NCBI GenBank assembly: GCA_015143295.1
Contig: JABCRI010001062.1
Coordinates: forward strand, 203,947 to 267,946
Reading direction: 5' to 3'
Length of the DNA: 64,000 bases
DNA from: Tetracentron sinense
Taxonomy: Eukaryota; Streptophyta; Magnoliopsida; Trochodendrales; Trochodendraceae
A program made the position numbers and the translations under genes. Positions 1-11,293 of the stretch are shown here, piece after piece (within the stretch, counting starts at the first letter, position 1; every line of letters starts with the position of its first letter). The notes under the pieces are model-generated. The model searched no databases. It was not told the origin of the DNA and saw only the letters and a program-made list of their open reading frames with translations.

Positions 1-52
1 AGGTGAGCTGAGAGATGAATTTGCTGATGTACTGAATTCTACCTGGGAACCC

Positions 53-762
53 TCAGATGTCCTTTTTAGTTTGGGGAGTTGGCATTTCGATGATGGCCTT
101 GGCTTTGGCTGGATCAATCTCAATGCCTCTCTTGCTGGCTATCAAGCCAATGAGCTTTCTTGATGAGGCTCCAAAGACATACTTGACTGGATTCAGTCTC
201 AGGTCGAACTCTCGAAGTCTGTTACAGAGTCTTTTCAAGTCTTCAGGGTAGTGCCTGGCAGTTGGAGATTTGACGATCATATCATCTACATAGATTTCAG
301 TTGACTTGTGGATCATATTGTGGAACAACGTCGTCATGGCCCTTGGTAGGTTACCCCTGCATTCTTGATTCTGAAGGGCATCACCTTGTAATAGAACGTG
401 CCCCAAGGTGTAATGGAGGAGGTTTTCTCCATGTTGTCTTCTGCCATCCTGATCTGGTTATATCCGGAGAAACCATCCATGAATGAGAGTGTCTCATGCC
501 TTGCCGTACTTTCAATCAGAATATCGATGTGTGGGGGAGGGAAATTTTCTTTGGGGCTTGCCCTATTCAGATTCCGATAGTTGATGCACATTCGAACCTT
601 GCCGTCTTTCTTGGGCACCGGGACAATGTTGGCTAACCATTCAGGATAGGTTGCAACTGTCAGGAAACCAGCGTTGATCTACTTTTTAACCTCTTCCTTG
701 ACCTTCTGTGACCATTCGGGCCTCATCCGTCTCAGTTTTTATTTTACTGGTCTGACAACGGG
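53..762 (-). pseudogene. Gypsy reverse transcriptase fragment (element H)
   Basis: This is the palm/fingers part of a Ty3/gypsy reverse transcriptase, which would copy element RNA into cDNA in the cytoplasmic particle. Visible motifs in order are PEWLANIVPVPKKDGKVRMC, then FMDGFSGYNQI, then MPFRIKNAG and the catalytic YVDD. A frameshift near 334-406 separates the MPF block from the YVDD block. In-frame stops occur upstream, for example TAG at 679-681 where the family has a polar residue. It continues beyond the left edge of the window. Family assignment is clear and function is lost. Confidence 0.88.
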
Positions 763-1385
763 GTTCAGGAGCAGTCTGTGCACCACCAATGTTGGGTCTA
801 AACCAGACATGTCTGTGTACAACTAGGCAAAGACATCACTGTAGCTCTTCAGGAAGCTGATCATGTTTGCTCTTTACTACGGGCTCATGGTTGTGCCGAT
901 CTTGACTAGCTAGGGGTTGTCTGTGGATCCTAGATTGACTGTTTCAGTGTCTTCCATGTTTGACTACAAAAGTCCTTCGCTGTGCTCAAGGTGGTCCAGA
1001 ATTTCCTGAGGCGGTTCCTCTTCCGGTTCTAAATCATACTCTACTTCGAAGAGTTCAAGGAGGGTCTGAGGGATAACCCTGTCAGAGGTGATTTCCTGGC
1101 AAATTAATAAGCTTCAGTTTAGTATGCTTATGATTTTTTTTTGTTTCTATTAGCTTCAGGACACTAGGTCTTCCAGGGGAAGAGTCCGTGTTATTTCATC
1201 ATTAGCTGATATGAAATGTTTTTTTGAAAACATGATTTTTGAGTCAAAACATCTGATTTTCATTGACAAAATAGATGATTGGTTACAAAAATGACTCAAA
1301 CGAAAAGGAGGCCAACAGTGGCCTGACATTTGGATTTTACAATTGGGAGCAAAAGAGATAGATGAAGGAGAAGGGTGATGCTTGG
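763..1385 (-). other. Element H pol linker without a recognisable domain
   Basis: This is the stretch between the G-patch-like segment and the reverse transcriptase. It is low-complexity acidic coding debris with stops in all frames and an AT-rich patch at about 1110-1270. I recognise no domain. Ogre elements can carry an intron between protease and reverse transcriptase, but I cannot identify splice sites here. Confidence 0.4.
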
Positions 1386-2776
1386 TCAGTGCTGTCTTGG
1401 ACCAACCTGTCCTGCACTGTGCTTGCCCCGGCCCTGAGCAGCCTCGATGGTGAGAGCCTCAGTACACCAACGGATTAGTGACTGATGACTGGAGGATGCT
1501 TCGGGGCTGTTGGAGAGGGTGCAGACCTGCTCTCCCGTTGGATATTCTGCTTCAGTAGCATCTTCGACAGTCAGCTCGTCGAACATCTGAGCCATGCTAA
1601 ACACTTCTGGATCTAGAATACCTGAAGATTCGTCACTGGGCTGAGGGATTAAGTCAACGGGTGCAACAGAGGTTTTTTGGGTAGGTTTTGAAGATTCCAA
1701 TGGGGAATGTTACAGAGATGTGGGGTCGGGGAAAGTTTGGGCTTGTACCCCAATCCGAAGGGAGATGTATAGCGAGGAGGCGTGTATCTCTTCTTCATGC
1801 CCTGATTCCTGGCTCCGAGACCTTTCCCGAGCTGGTAGTTCATTTTGGCCATCATTCTGACAAATGGCGGCACTACCTGCTTGCTTTGTTGTTCTACCTG
1901 GGCAATAGAACTAACTTGCTCGAACTGGAATGTCATGAAGGCAGTGCCTTGCCCCAACTCCTGGATGTCCCCGAAGGAACTTGCCAACTCCTCAGAAGGA
2001 ATGACGACTAGGCGGTCATCCTAGATGAACTTGATTCTCTGGTGAAGAGAGGAGGGAATGGCTCTAGCCGCATGGATCCACAGCCTCCCTAAGAGCAAGG
2101 TGAATGAGGCTGATACATTTACAACCTAAAAGTTTGTCGTGAACTAAGCTGGTCCGACCCCTTTGGTCAAATCGATGTCACCCAGGTTCTGCCTAGTTGT
2201 ATTATCAAAAGCCCTTGACTGAGGTTTAAGCCCAGGTTTTACAGTGTAGAAAGTGTGCAGACATTCAGGCCGGAGCCATTGTCAATGAGCACTGATGATA
2301 ATGTCCTATCCATGCACTGAACTGCTATGTACAAAGCCCGGGTATGATCCCTGTCACTGTCCGGTATTTCTTCCTCTGTGAAGGAGATGATTTTGGATTC
2401 GAGGACTTGCCTTACCATTTGCCCCAGTTTCTCAGGAGCTATGTCTGGTGTTACATGGGCATTGCTGAATACTTATAGCAGTTGTTTCCGGTGATGTTTA
2501 GAAGTTAGAAGAAGACCCAAGATAGATATCTGTGCTGGGACCTTACTCAATTGCTGAGTGATATTGAACTCCTTGGCTTTCTCTAGGATTTTCAACAAAA
2601 CTGCTGAATCAGCTGCTTCCTTCTGTGGGTCTGACACCCCTGCTTTCTCTTTCTCTGTACCATTTGCCTTTACTGGCTAAGTCATGGGAGGTTGATATAA
2701 CTGGCCAGATCTGGTTAGATTGGCTATGCTCTCGCTCTCAAGAATGAGAGCGGAGAGCAGGTACTTGGTTGAGGTC
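1386..2776 (-). pseudogene. Gypsy protease and G-patch-like region (element H)
   Basis: Reading down from 2776, a retroviral-type aspartic protease active site VLIDNGSGLNVC is encoded at about 2260-2292, closely matching the DNGSALNV form of Tat/Ogre proteases. It is followed at about 1725-1860 by a G-patch-like motif, GKGLG then FGLGYKP, which in these elements lies between protease and reverse transcriptase. The protease would cut the polyprotein; the G-patch-like part has no settled role. Frames are broken by stops and the upstream end is cut by element A. Confidence 0.7.
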
Positions 2777-3454
2777 TGAAATTTATCCAGATCAATGATC
2801 TCTAAGACCTAGAGGGGGGGTGAATAGGTCTATCTAATAATTTCTATCCAATTTTAATTTTTCAATTAATATGTTTAGAAATCAATGAACAATTCACTCA
2901 GACAATCCACACAAATCAAACACAGAAGATTTTTACGTGGAAAACCCTAATGGGAAAAAACCACGGCACCTCGTCCAGCAATAAACTTCACTATGAAAAG
3001 ATTTTAAGTACAAGACAAGACCTTACCAAAACAGAAACGACGTTCCTAGGTATAGACTCTTACTCTTGATTTCCACGAACCAGCAGGTTCGATCTCCGCC
3101 GTAGCAGCTTCGGTTCCACACCGACCAAATCTTCTCAAGCTACTTCAAAACCACGATCACACACGATCGATCTCCTTCCACGAAGGCTCTGGATCAAACA
3201 CTGGACACACACACAAGGTGTAGGGTTGTGAAACAATTTTTGAAGTTTCAAACCCTAGAGGGATCTCATATAGATCTGAGATCACACAATGCAAGATCAA
3301 AGGTTTAGATCTATACTTGCATTCTCTAGGATCAAAGAAAGAGGAGGGATCAACAAAGATCTAATAAGAACAATAGGAAAAACCCTAGAGGAGTTTCTCA
3401 GACCTCTACTCTTTCAAAAATAAACAAAGATACGAATTAGGTCTCTAAAAAGTT

Positions 3455-3465
3455 GTTTATATAGG
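3455..3465 (-). promoter_or_regulatory. LTR TATA box of element A
   Basis: On the minus strand this reads CCTATATAAAC, a good plant TATA box, just downstream of the palindrome array and followed by a leader rich in AGAG and CCCTAG. It probably sets the U3/R boundary of the element transcript. The 5' LTR has the same site at about 13364-13375. Confidence 0.7.
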
Positions 3466-3509
3466 GTTTAAAAAAAGAATCCAGAAAAATAAAAATTCTT
3501 TTTACGGGG

Positions 3510-3694
3510 ACCGATCGATCGGTGCACATTACCGATCGCTCGATCCAAAACGGATCGATCGGTGCTCATAACCGATCGAGCGGTTGAAAATCATCTCTTT
3601 GGAAAAATACCCCATACAAATTATTTGTCCAGTCGATAGCCACCGATCGCTCGGTAGGCCACCGATCGATCGGTCTCAACACCGAGCGATCGGT
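3510..3694 (-). promoter_or_regulatory. Array of seven ACCGATCGATCGGT-type palindromes in element A 3' LTR
   Basis: Copies of a 14-bp palindrome or near-palindrome start at 3510, 3531, 3550, 3571, 3642, 3661 and 3681. They form two clusters, four and three, around a conserved box at 3598-3630 (GGAAAAATACCCCATACAAA). On the minus strand the array ends about 45 bp upstream of the TATA box. The 5' LTR holds the equivalent array at 13420-13585. Palindromic cis regions are known in maize Sirevirus LTRs; the factor that reads them is not known to me. Confidence 0.85.
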
Positions 3695-3998
3695 TGAGAC
3701 AGAATTTGTTTCAAACCATACTTCATTTCATGTTTATTTGATTCAACTAAGATCAAACAACTTTATTAGGTTTAAAACTATCCTCCTAGGTATGTTTAGA
3801 GTTATCTAAGTCAAATCCAACCTAGGTAGGGGTCTCTAAGTCAATTACCTTTCTAGATCCAGAGTAGGAGCCTTTTCTTCACTTTCTTCAATCTTCTTGA
3901 TGCTTTAGCTCTTCTCTTCTGACAAGTTGAACACGACTCGACTCACATGACCTATCTAATGATCACGGAATTTGCCAACACCTACTTAGGGATTTACA

Positions 3999-4631
3999 AT
4001 CTCCCCCTTTGGCAATTCCGGGACAAAACAAGACTAACTCATATACTAGGTTCAAATTTTCCCAAATGATTCAAAAATGGAAAATTGACCTTTACATGAC
4101 TCAAAAATAATTACATGACATTTGACATTTTAACTTGTCATGATTCACCAACCTGTTTGCCCGCACATGCTAAATCAAAAACCTATGAAGCATGAGAAAT
4201 AAAATATGGGAAGAAATAAAACATGTATAACATCCACAATTCCACAATACTATATCCATAACAGGTTAATCATGTTTCCATAACATCATCCACAAAATCA
4301 TCATCCACATATTCATATCCATGTGTTATCATGCACTCTCCCCCTTTTTGGCTCGAAATGCCAAAGGCGGACTATTAACAATAAAATTAACGCATAAACA
4401 CAAATGAGATGAGATATAAGAGAATGAGTATAAACCATCCAAATGCATACATCTAAGCCAAGTCAATAACATCCAAAAGGTTTGTACTAAGTACAACCAA
4501 GACAAAATACATCTAAATGTCAAACTAATACTAGGACTAAGATAAACTCCAAAATATACACATGAACCAGAAGGAGTTTCTATCCTAGTACATCAATCTA
4601 ACTATCACTCCTGCTCATCATCAGAAGAGAG
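3999..4631 (-). other. Polypurine tract and 3' untranslated region of element A
   Basis: The PPT (minus strand AAAGGGGGAGAT, 3999-4010) abuts the 3' LTR and primes plus-strand DNA. A second near-identical purine tract occurs at about 4336-4347 next to GGCTCGAAATGCC, and a third lies upstream of ORF3 near 6183. Duplicated PPT-like tracts are a known Sirevirus trait. The remainder is AT-rich and noncoding. Confidence 0.8.
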
Positions 4632-5894
4632 CTAGGACTCATAATAAGTTCGAAAGTCACGAACATCTCTCTGTACGCCCAGCACTGCTGCATCCAGTGA
4701 TCCAAGTCTGCCACAGATCTCTATGGTGAACTCCTGGTGAGATGAAATATGCGTTGAGAGATCCATCTGCAACTCTCTCATCATTCTGGCTAGATCATCA
4801 ATCGTGGCCGGAGGTGGATGAGAGGATCCTGTACCAAAATCAGCTTCTTCCTCAATATCTCGAACTGAAGCATGAGAGAAACTCTGAGCGATGGTCCTTT
4901 TGTTGATTGGACCTTTCGAAGTACGGGTAGGAACTCCAGGAGGAGCAATAATTCCTTGAGAACCAAGGAGTTTAGTAATCAGGGATCCAAAGGGAAGAGC
5001 TCCAACCACAGTTTGAGTTTGATGGGCTTGAATCATCAAATCAATTATGTGGGCTGCAAGGTCAATATCATGTCCACGAAGGAGACTGAATAAAAATCGA
5101 GCTCTATCTTCCCTAAGGTCTGCAGTATGAACCTTTGGGTGGATATTTGCACTCATTACTAGGTTTACAAGTCTGGCATCCCTAGTGAGTTTTGTGACTT
5201 CGATTAAGGAACCAACCCAAAGTGTAGGAGCACCACAAAGAAATGTGACTACATTGTTCATAGATTCTTTATCCTTATCTTTTTTGTATTTATAAGGATA
5301 ATAGGCATCTGGAACTCGAGGACAACCAAGAAATTTTGCAATGACATTTGGATTTATCAAAACTGATTGTTCTAAAGATCGAGATTTAAAAGACCAAGTT
5401 TTGAAATTTATTTCAGAGAAATTTGAGTAAAATTCCTGGACTAACTGAATAGGAGCAGGACCGGATAAATTGAGAAGACCTTCCCAGTGACGATCAGTAA
5501 TGATTTTAGAAAGGTAGTAATCACCAAAATCTGAAATTCTAATGCTCATTTCAACCATAATACCCTTTTTACTAAAATACTCACTATAAAGTTGAGCAGC
5601 ATTAGGGCTAATGAAAGGACCCAGTAGAACAGTTGAAGATGAACTAGCTTTACCCTTTTGTTTTCGGGTTTTATCTGCCAAAGACTTTTGGCAATTTTCA
5701 GTAGTAGAATCCACCATTCTACGAATTGGTCGATCCCCTATTGAAATCCCATGTCCTATAGGAGTGAAGGAAAAGGGCTCTTGGATTTGCTCATCTTCAG
5801 GAGGGTCCTCTTGGTTGTTGAGGACCAACTTTCGACGTTTGGGAACGCCAGACATGAGACAGGCTAGAAGGATTAAGGACAAAATGAAAGCCAT
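4632..5894 (-). CDS. ORF3: extra 3' gene of Sirevirus A, putative plant transposon protein domain
   Basis: This intact 420-residue ORF lies 1.4 kb downstream of pol. Residues about 95-310 resemble the plant transposon-associated domain family seen in many plant retroelements, with FYSNFSEIN, a helical core NIHPKVHTADLREDRARF and the signature ALPFGSLITKLL. The C-terminus (about 365-415) looks coiled-coil. The first 14 residues are hydrophobic, but the basic PKRRKL after a second Met at residue 15 resembles a nuclear signal and the paralogous N-terminus in D is basic too, so Met15 may be the true start. The homologue in C (51137-52429) is also intact and about 80 percent identical. It occupies the position of the env-like gene of Sireviruses, but I see no convincing transmembrane segment. 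Function is unknown. Confidence 0.8.
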   Translation of the reverse strand: MAFILSLILLACLMSGVPKRRKLVLNNQEDPPEDEQIQEPFSFTPIGHGISIGDRPIRRMVDSTTENCQKSLADKTRKQKGKASSSSTVLLGPFISPNAAQLYSEYFSKKGIMVEMSIRISDFGDYYLSKIITDRHWEGLLNLSGPAPIQLVQEFYSNFSEINFKTWSFKSRSLEQSVLINPNVIAKFLGCPRVPDAYYPYKYKKDKDKESMNNVVTFLCGAPTLWVGSLIEVTKLTRDARLVNLVMSANIHPKVHTADLREDRARFLFSLLRGHDIDLAAHIIDLMIQAHQTQTVVGALPFGSLITKLLGSQGIIAPPGVPTRTSKGPINKRTIAQSFSHASVRDIEEEADFGTGSSHPPPATIDDLARMMRELQMDLSTHISSHQEFTIEICGRLGSLDAAVLGVQRDVRDFRTYYES

Positions 5895-7303
5895 GGATGA
5901 ACAACGATGCCCTAGATGAGAAATTCAACCTATACGCAAGAAAATGTACAAGGCTTACCTTTTTGATGCTTGGCAAACCCTTAGAGTTGAATGGAATGAC
6001 CGTAGGAAGGATTTAGAGGAGAGGTAACCGAGAGATCGCTCTGGAGTTCAGAGAAGAAGTGAACAAAAAAAAATAGAAATGAGGGTTTTATAACTCTGTT
6101 CACGAAAGACCGATCGATCGGTCTTTAACACCGAGCGATCGGTGGTCTGAAAAATTTTCAAAAATTTTACATTTACAACCATTTCTCCCCCTCAACCAAT
6201 GGTACAATAAAAACTCATTTTCACCAAAAAATTTGCAATAATTGATTTCATTAAAATCATAAAGAATAATCACCCAAGAATTTATATATCAAGTATAGTC
6301 ATAAATAAGGATTATGTAAACAATAATTGATTTTCAAAGGTGATTAATTTTGGTATTTGCATCAAATTCACAATCAGAGTCAAGAAACAATTAGAAGTAA
6401 TGTTAGTGTGAAATCAAAATTCATTACCTGACTCTTTGAATTGGTTTCCTTCCTTAAGCTAGATTTTGACATTATAGCTCAAATGGGACTCTAAAATTTT
6501 CAAAAACTAGTTTTAAAACCAATAAACATCCATACTTATATGATGAGCAATTTTTACCCCAAATTTGACTAACAAATTTATTTCATTTCTTTTTCAGTCA
6601 AATTGTACTCATTGTGAAAATTCTTTTTGGAGTACACATATATAGTTTTTAGCACATTGGTGACTTTCACACAAGTGAGAAGGTAGCTCTTTCTAATGAC
6701 AGTGGGGGCTTTCACACTAGCAATCCATATAGATACCTACTGTTTGTCTAGGTAGCCATTACTCACTGTTTGCATTCACTAGTAGCTATCACACAAACTC
6801 ACAGGTAGTCCTCTCTATGTCAATAATTTTTATAACTAGGGGGCTCACCTTATGGAATTTTTTATTACATTGGTTATACTAGATTTGATTAATCTAGGGA
6901 ACCATATGGTATAATATCAGAACCTTTAAATAGGAACTAATACCATCTAAAGAATCAGTCAGAGTGCATGTGCAACATATAACATCTTTGTTTACTCAAC
7001 TCTAACTGAGATTAGTTAGCATGACCAAATTCAATCACAAGATCAAACCAACAGTTGACCTATCCTAATTTATCCAATCCTATGAAATATTTATCCTTGC
7101 ATTATATGTTCAAATATGATTTCAAGGAGATAACTTTAAGCAAAATGATAGGAAAGAAGGTCATACAAACACATTATTTTTTGCAATATTTTTCAATTTT
7201 TTGAAAGTTTTTGGATTTTTATTAATTAAAGGAAACAAAAAAAAATAGCTCTATGACATAAATAGAACATGAAGAACACATAGGCTATGAAACAAGTACA
7301 TCT
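5895..7303 (-). other. Spacer between pol and ORF3 in element A
   Basis: This is AT-rich noncoding sequence. Besides the ORF3 promoter it contains degenerate short repeats around TTCACACAAGTGAGAAGGTAG at about 6660-6830 and a polypurine tract near 6183. The same spacer is recognisable in C (to 52961) and, badly corrupted, in B. Nothing else was seen. Confidence 0.55.
6084..6143 (-). promoter_or_regulatory. Candidate internal promoter of ORF3: palindromes plus TATA box
   Basis: Two palindromes of the LTR type (6109-6122 and 6130-6143) stand about 15 bp upstream of GAGTTATAAAACCC on the minus strand (6084-6095). A leader of about 190 nt follows, then the ORF3 start. The same arrangement is present in C at 52629-52687. 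It mimics the palindrome-TATA order of the LTR and suggests ORF3 has its own transcript. A GGTAAGC at about 5957 could be a splice donor, but the nearest acceptor would make a very short intron. Confidence 0.6.
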
Positions 7304-10300
7304 TTACTCAACTCCGCACAAACCTATGGATTTCCTAAGGAGTTCAAACCTAAAGGAATCTAAGGGTTTTGTAAGAATGTCCGCAAATTGATTCTCTGTT
7401 TGGACATACTCTATAGACACAATCTTTTGCTCAACAAGATCACGGATGAAGTGATGTCTAATGTCTATGTGCTTTGTGCGAGAATGTTGAACGGGATTTT
7501 TGGAAATATTGATAGCACTTGAATTATCACAATACACAGTCATAGTGCTCTGTTCAATCCCGTAATCATTCAACATCTGCTTCATCCACAGAAGTTGAGT
7601 GCAACAACTGCCAGCTGCTATGTACTCAGCTTCTGCAGTGGACAATGAAATTGAATTCTGCTTTTTGCTAAGCCAAGCAACTAAGCAGTTTCCAATATAG
7701 AAACATCCTCCAGAGGTGCTCTTCCTATCATTAGCATTTCCGGCCCAATCGGCATCGGAATATCCAACTATCGTGACATTTGTATCAAAAGAATACAAGA
7801 GGCCAAATGATAGAGTTCCACTCACATATCGAATGATACGCTTAACTGCAAGCAAGTGAGACTCTTTTGGGCTCGCTTGATAGCGGGCACATGCACCAAC
7901 ACTAAAGGCTATGTCAGGTCTAGTAGCAGTTAGGTAGAGTAAACTACCAATCATGCTTCTATAAGAAGTTTGATCAACATCTTTGCCTATAGCATCTTTA
8001 CTAAGTTTTGTAGTAGAACTCATAGGAGTCCTTACATGCTTAGCAGAGCTCATGCCAAATTTTTTCACTAGATTTTTAGCATATTTGATTTGAGATACTG
8101 AGATCCCAGAATCCAATTGCTTGATCTGAAGACCAAGGAAGAAACTTAGTTCACCAACCATGCTCATTTCAAATTCATTTTTCATTTGTTCAGCAAATGA
8201 AAGAGCATGTAAGTCTAATGTGGAACCAAACACTATGTCATCAACATATATCTGGGCGATGACAATATCACCTTTCACATTCCTTATGAAAAGGGTTCTG
8301 TCTACTCCCCCTCTCGAAAATCCGTTTTCCAAGAGATAAGTAGTCAGCCTCTCATACCAAGCTCTTGGAGCTTGCTTTAAACCATAGATGGCCCTTTTTA
8401 GCCGATAGACTTGATCAAGGTGATGTGGATCTTCAAACCCTTTTGGTTGTTCCACATAGACTTCCTCCTGTAGAATGCCATTCAGAAAGACACTCTTAAC
8501 ATCCATTTGAAAAAGTTTGAATTTCATATGGCAAGCCACAGCTAGAAGAATTCTTATTGATTGTAGCCTGGCTACAGGAGCAAAGGTTTCATCGAAGTCA
8601 ATACCTTCAATTTGGGTGTATTCTTGTGCAACTAACCTAGCCTTATTTCTTATGATAGTACCTTTTTCATCAGATTTGTTCTTGAAAATCCATTTGGTAC
8701 CTATCACATTTGTATTGTTAGGCCTAGGTACTAAATACCAAACATCATTCCTAGTAAACTGAAGTAACTCTTCTTGCATTGCATTTATCCAATTATCATC
8801 TGCAAGAGCTTCAGCTACATTCTTGAGTTCAAAAGATGAAGTATAGCAAATGTAGCTAACTTCATTTTCAATTTGTTTCCTCGTTCTCACTCCACTTTCA
8901 AGATCACCAATTATATCAGTGGGGGTGTGAGGACTCATGACCCTAGAATGTGTAGGTTTTGATGGAGATGATTGCTTATTTATGGGTGGAGTTGAAACAG
9001 TTTCAACATTTTCATTTTCAGCACTTTCATCATCCTCAAGTTGCACATTTTCAACACCGGAGTCATCCACAACTACATTTATGGACTCCATAATCGTAGA
9101 GGTTCTCAAGTTATACACTCGATAAGCTCTACTGTTGGTGGAATATCCAAGAAATATCCCTTCATCACCCCGGGATTCAAATTTGCCCAGTTGCTCTCTA
9201 TCCTTAAGGATATAGCATTTTCTTCCGAATTCTCGAAAGTACTTGACACTGGGTTTCTTGTTATTCCACAACTCATATGGGGTTTTCCTTGTTCCAGGTC
9301 TTACAAAAACTCTATTAACTATATAGCAAGCAGTGTTAACTGCCTCAGCCCAAAAATGATAAGCTAGATTGTTGCTATGAAGCATAACTCTAGCCATCTC
9401 TTGGAGAACCCTGTTCTTCCTCTCTACTACACCATTCTGCTGAGGTGTAATAGGTGCAGAAAATTCATGTTTGATACCCGACTCATCACAAAATTCGTTG
9501 TACTTAGAGTTTTCAAACTCCTGTCCATGATCACTTCGAATTCGAGTGATTGGGCATCTTTTCTCATTTTGAATTTTCAAGCAAATACTTTTGAAATTGT
9601 CAAAAGCATCGGATTTCTCTCTTATAAATGCCACCCATGACATTCTTGAGAAATCATCAACCATGACTAGGATGTATCGCTTTCCACCTAGGCTTTCAGT
9701 TCTTGTAGGACCCATTAGATCCATATGAATTAATTCCAGTGGATATGAAGTAGCAATACTTGAAGTCTTCTTATGTGGGGTTCTAATTTGTTTATCAATT
9801 TGGCATGGCCCACACACAGCAGTAGAAGGCTTTCCTAGTTTGGGAACACCTCTTACAAGTTCTTGCTTAGATATTTTACATAGGTCTTTGAAGTTCATGT
9901 GACCTAGTCTTCGGTGCCACAAATCAACCTCCTCAATTTTAATCTTATAATAGACATTTGAGGGATTAGGACTGGGAATTAAGCCGAAGCAATTGTCAGT
10001 GGTTCTCAACCCTTCTAGAACACACTTACCTTTACCATTAATGACTAAGCATTTATTTTGGGTAAAGTGCACAGCATGGTTATCATCACATAGTTGACTT
10101 ATGCTAATGAAATTAGCTTTTAGTCCTTCAACAAACAAGGCATCTTTCAATTTTGGTATGCCTGGTGAATCGATGATACCCTTCCCCTTTACTAAAGACT
10201 TGCTTCCATCACCAAAAGTAACAGTTCCATCTGGACAGTCCTCAAATTGAGTAAATAAGGACTTGTTACCTGTCATATGCCGAGAACACCCACTGTCGAA

Positions 10301-11293
10301 GTACCACATTTCTATGTTTTGGGCTTTCAAGGCAGTGTGAATGACGAAGCACTTAAGGTCATCCTTTCTTATATACACAGTCTTTAAACCTTGTTTAGAT
10401 CTTTGATCATTAAACTGTGTATTAGAAAACTTTTTCCTTTTTGTCCTCCTTGACCTTTTCTTATTTTGTTCAGTTCTAGCTTTTTGATTAATCAAATTCT
10501 TTCCTCTTGAATAATCATTTGGAATAAATTGACCAGTTCTTGTCATAGAGATTTGAGCAATTCTATTAACATCTTCGCTCAATATTCTAGACTTTTCAGC
10601 CAGAACCTGAATCTGCCTTTGAAGAGTCCTTTGACTTTGATTTTGGTTCCATGAACCATTTTGAGGAGCTCTCCTAAAAGTATTACAATTTGGTCGAATG
10701 TGACCTCTTACACCACAAAAGTGACATGTGGGTATGAATTTTGGGAGAGGAGGAGGATTTCTTCTAAAAGGAATTTGATTCCTCATAGCATTCACTCTAG
10801 GAGCTGTATTTCTAGGCTTTACAAAATTTGTATAAGCCTTAGTACTTGATGTAGAAGGTAGATTCACTTTAGGATCAGAATGTATTGGCTCAAACACTGC
10901 ACTAGCCATTGTACCAACAGCTAAAGGACCAGCTGGTGTGTCAGCATGTCCTATCCCAGATCTACTTGAATTTGACCCATACTTTCTAACTAATTCATCT
11001 AGGCAGCTAGTGTTTCCAAACATTCTTACTTCTTTTTCAAGAGTATAGACCTTCTGAATCAAGTCAGTCTTGTCTTTAAGGGTAATTTGATGTTCTTTTT
11101 CAAGAAATTTCACCTTATCAACAAGGGAGTCTTTAAAAGTTTCCAGCTTCATTTGCAGAGTTCTTAACTCTTCAATTTTTTTCATGGAAGTGTCTCTTTC
11201 AACTTCTAATTTTCTGATCACATTAGTCAATGAGACATTCTCTTCCAAAAGACATTGAACTTTCATAACAAATGCTTCTTTTTCATTTTCCAA
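7304..11293 (-). CDS. pol: pol polyprotein of Sirevirus A, continuing gag after an amber codon
   Basis: An open frame of 1329 codons follows directly and in frame after the TAG at 11294-11296. Its first codon is TTG, so it has no AUG of its own there. In order: gag-like coiled coil (1-95), a second zinc knuckle [14 protein letters not shown] (190-203), aspartic protease [13 protein letters not shown] (about 329-341), integrase zinc finger HRRLGH and CGPC (about 460-497), integrase core [15 protein letters not shown] and NGVVERKN, reverse transcriptase with [11 protein letters not shown] and YVDD, and RNase H with SDADWAG, STAEAEY and ADILTKPL. All expected catalytic blocks are present and the length is normal. 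It would be cut into enzymes in the particle. Confidence 0.9.
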   Translation of the reverse strand: MENEKEAFVMKVQCLLEENVSLTNVIRKLEVERDTSMKKIEELRTLQMKLETFKDSLVDKVKFLEKEHQITLKDKTDLIQKVYTLEKEVRMFGNTSCLDELVRKYGSNSSRSGIGHADTPAGPLAVGTMASAVFEPIHSDPKVNLPSTSSTKAYTNFVKPRNTAPRVNAMRNQIPFRRNPPPLPKFIPTCHFCGVRGHIRPNCNTFRRAPQNGSWNQNQSQRTLQRQIQVLAEKSRILSEDVNRIAQISMTRTGQFIPNDYSRGKNLINQKARTEQNKKRSRRTKRKKFSNTQFNDQRSKQGLKTVYIRKDDLKCFVIHTALKAQNIEMWYFDSGCSRHMTGNKSLFTQFEDCPDGTVTFGDGSKSLVKGKGIIDSPGIPKLKDALFVEGLKANFISISQLCDDNHAVHFTQNKCLVINGKGKCVLEGLRTTDNCFGLIPSPNPSNVYYKIKIEEVDLWHRRLGHMNFKDLCKISKQELVRGVPKLGKPSTAVCGPCQIDKQIRTPHKKTSSIATSYPLELIHMDLMGPTRTESLGGKRYILVMVDDFSRMSWVAFIREKSDAFDNFKSICLKIQNEKRCPITRIRSDHGQEFENSKYNEFCDESGIKHEFSAPITPQQNGVVERKNRVLQEMARVMLHSNNLAYHFWAEAVNTACYIVNRVFVRPGTRKTPYELWNNKKPSVKYFREFGRKCYILKDREQLGKFESRGDEGIFLGYSTNSRAYRVYNLRTSTIMESINVVVDDSGVENVQLEDDESAENENVETVSTPPINKQSSPSKPTHSRVMSPHTPTDIIGDLESGVRTRKQIENEVSYICYTSSFELKNVAEALADDNWINAMQEELLQFTRNDVWYLVPRPNNTNVIGTKWIFKNKSDEKGTIIRNKARLVAQEYTQIEGIDFDETFAPVARLQSIRILLAVACHMKFKLFQMDVKSVFLNGILQEEVYVEQPKGFEDPHHLDQVYRLKRAIYGLKQAPRAWYERLTTYLLENGFSRGGVDRTLFIRNVKGDIVIAQIYVDDIVFGSTLDLHALSFAEQMKNEFEMSMVGELSFFLGLQIKQLDSGISVSQIKYAKNLVKKFGMSSAKHVRTPMSSTTKLSKDAIGKDVDQTSYRSMIGSLLYLTATRPDIAFSVGACARYQASPKESHLLAVKRIIRYVSGTLSFGLLYSFDTNVTIVGYSDADWAGNANDRKSTSGGCFYIGNCLVAWLSKKQNSISLSTAEAEYIAAGSCCTQLLWMKQMLNDYGIEQSTMTVYCDNSSAINISKNPVQHSRTKHIDIRHHFIRDLVEQKIVSIEYVQTENQFADILTKPLDSFRFELLRKSIGLCGVE

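Larger units (their letters stand above)
2777..3998 (-). repeat. 3' LTR of element A (1222 bp)
   Basis: It starts TG and ends CA in both orientations and is a near copy of 12687-13889. It is longer than the 5' LTR by 19 bp, which is exactly one palindrome unit at about 3640-3658 that the other LTR lacks. It carries the palindrome array, the TATA box and the conserved TTTTTACGTGG segment near the element-proximal end. Confidence 0.95.

Noticed and set aside
3510..3694. CRISPR-like array of short palindromic repeats
   Set aside because: Units are 14 bp with irregular short spacers inside an LTR of a plant retroelement; no cas genes or uniform spacers.
4632..5894. Signal peptide or envelope glycoprotein reading of ORF3
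   Set aside because: Only 14 hydrophobic residues precede a second Met and a basic motif; no transmembrane segment or Cys pattern of an envelope is visible, and the D homologue has no hydrophobic start.
5868..5958. Intron in the ORF3 leader (GGTAAGC donor, CTTCTAG acceptor)
   Set aside because: The acceptor AG is not conserved in C, and the alternative acceptor at about 5914 gives an intron too short for plants.
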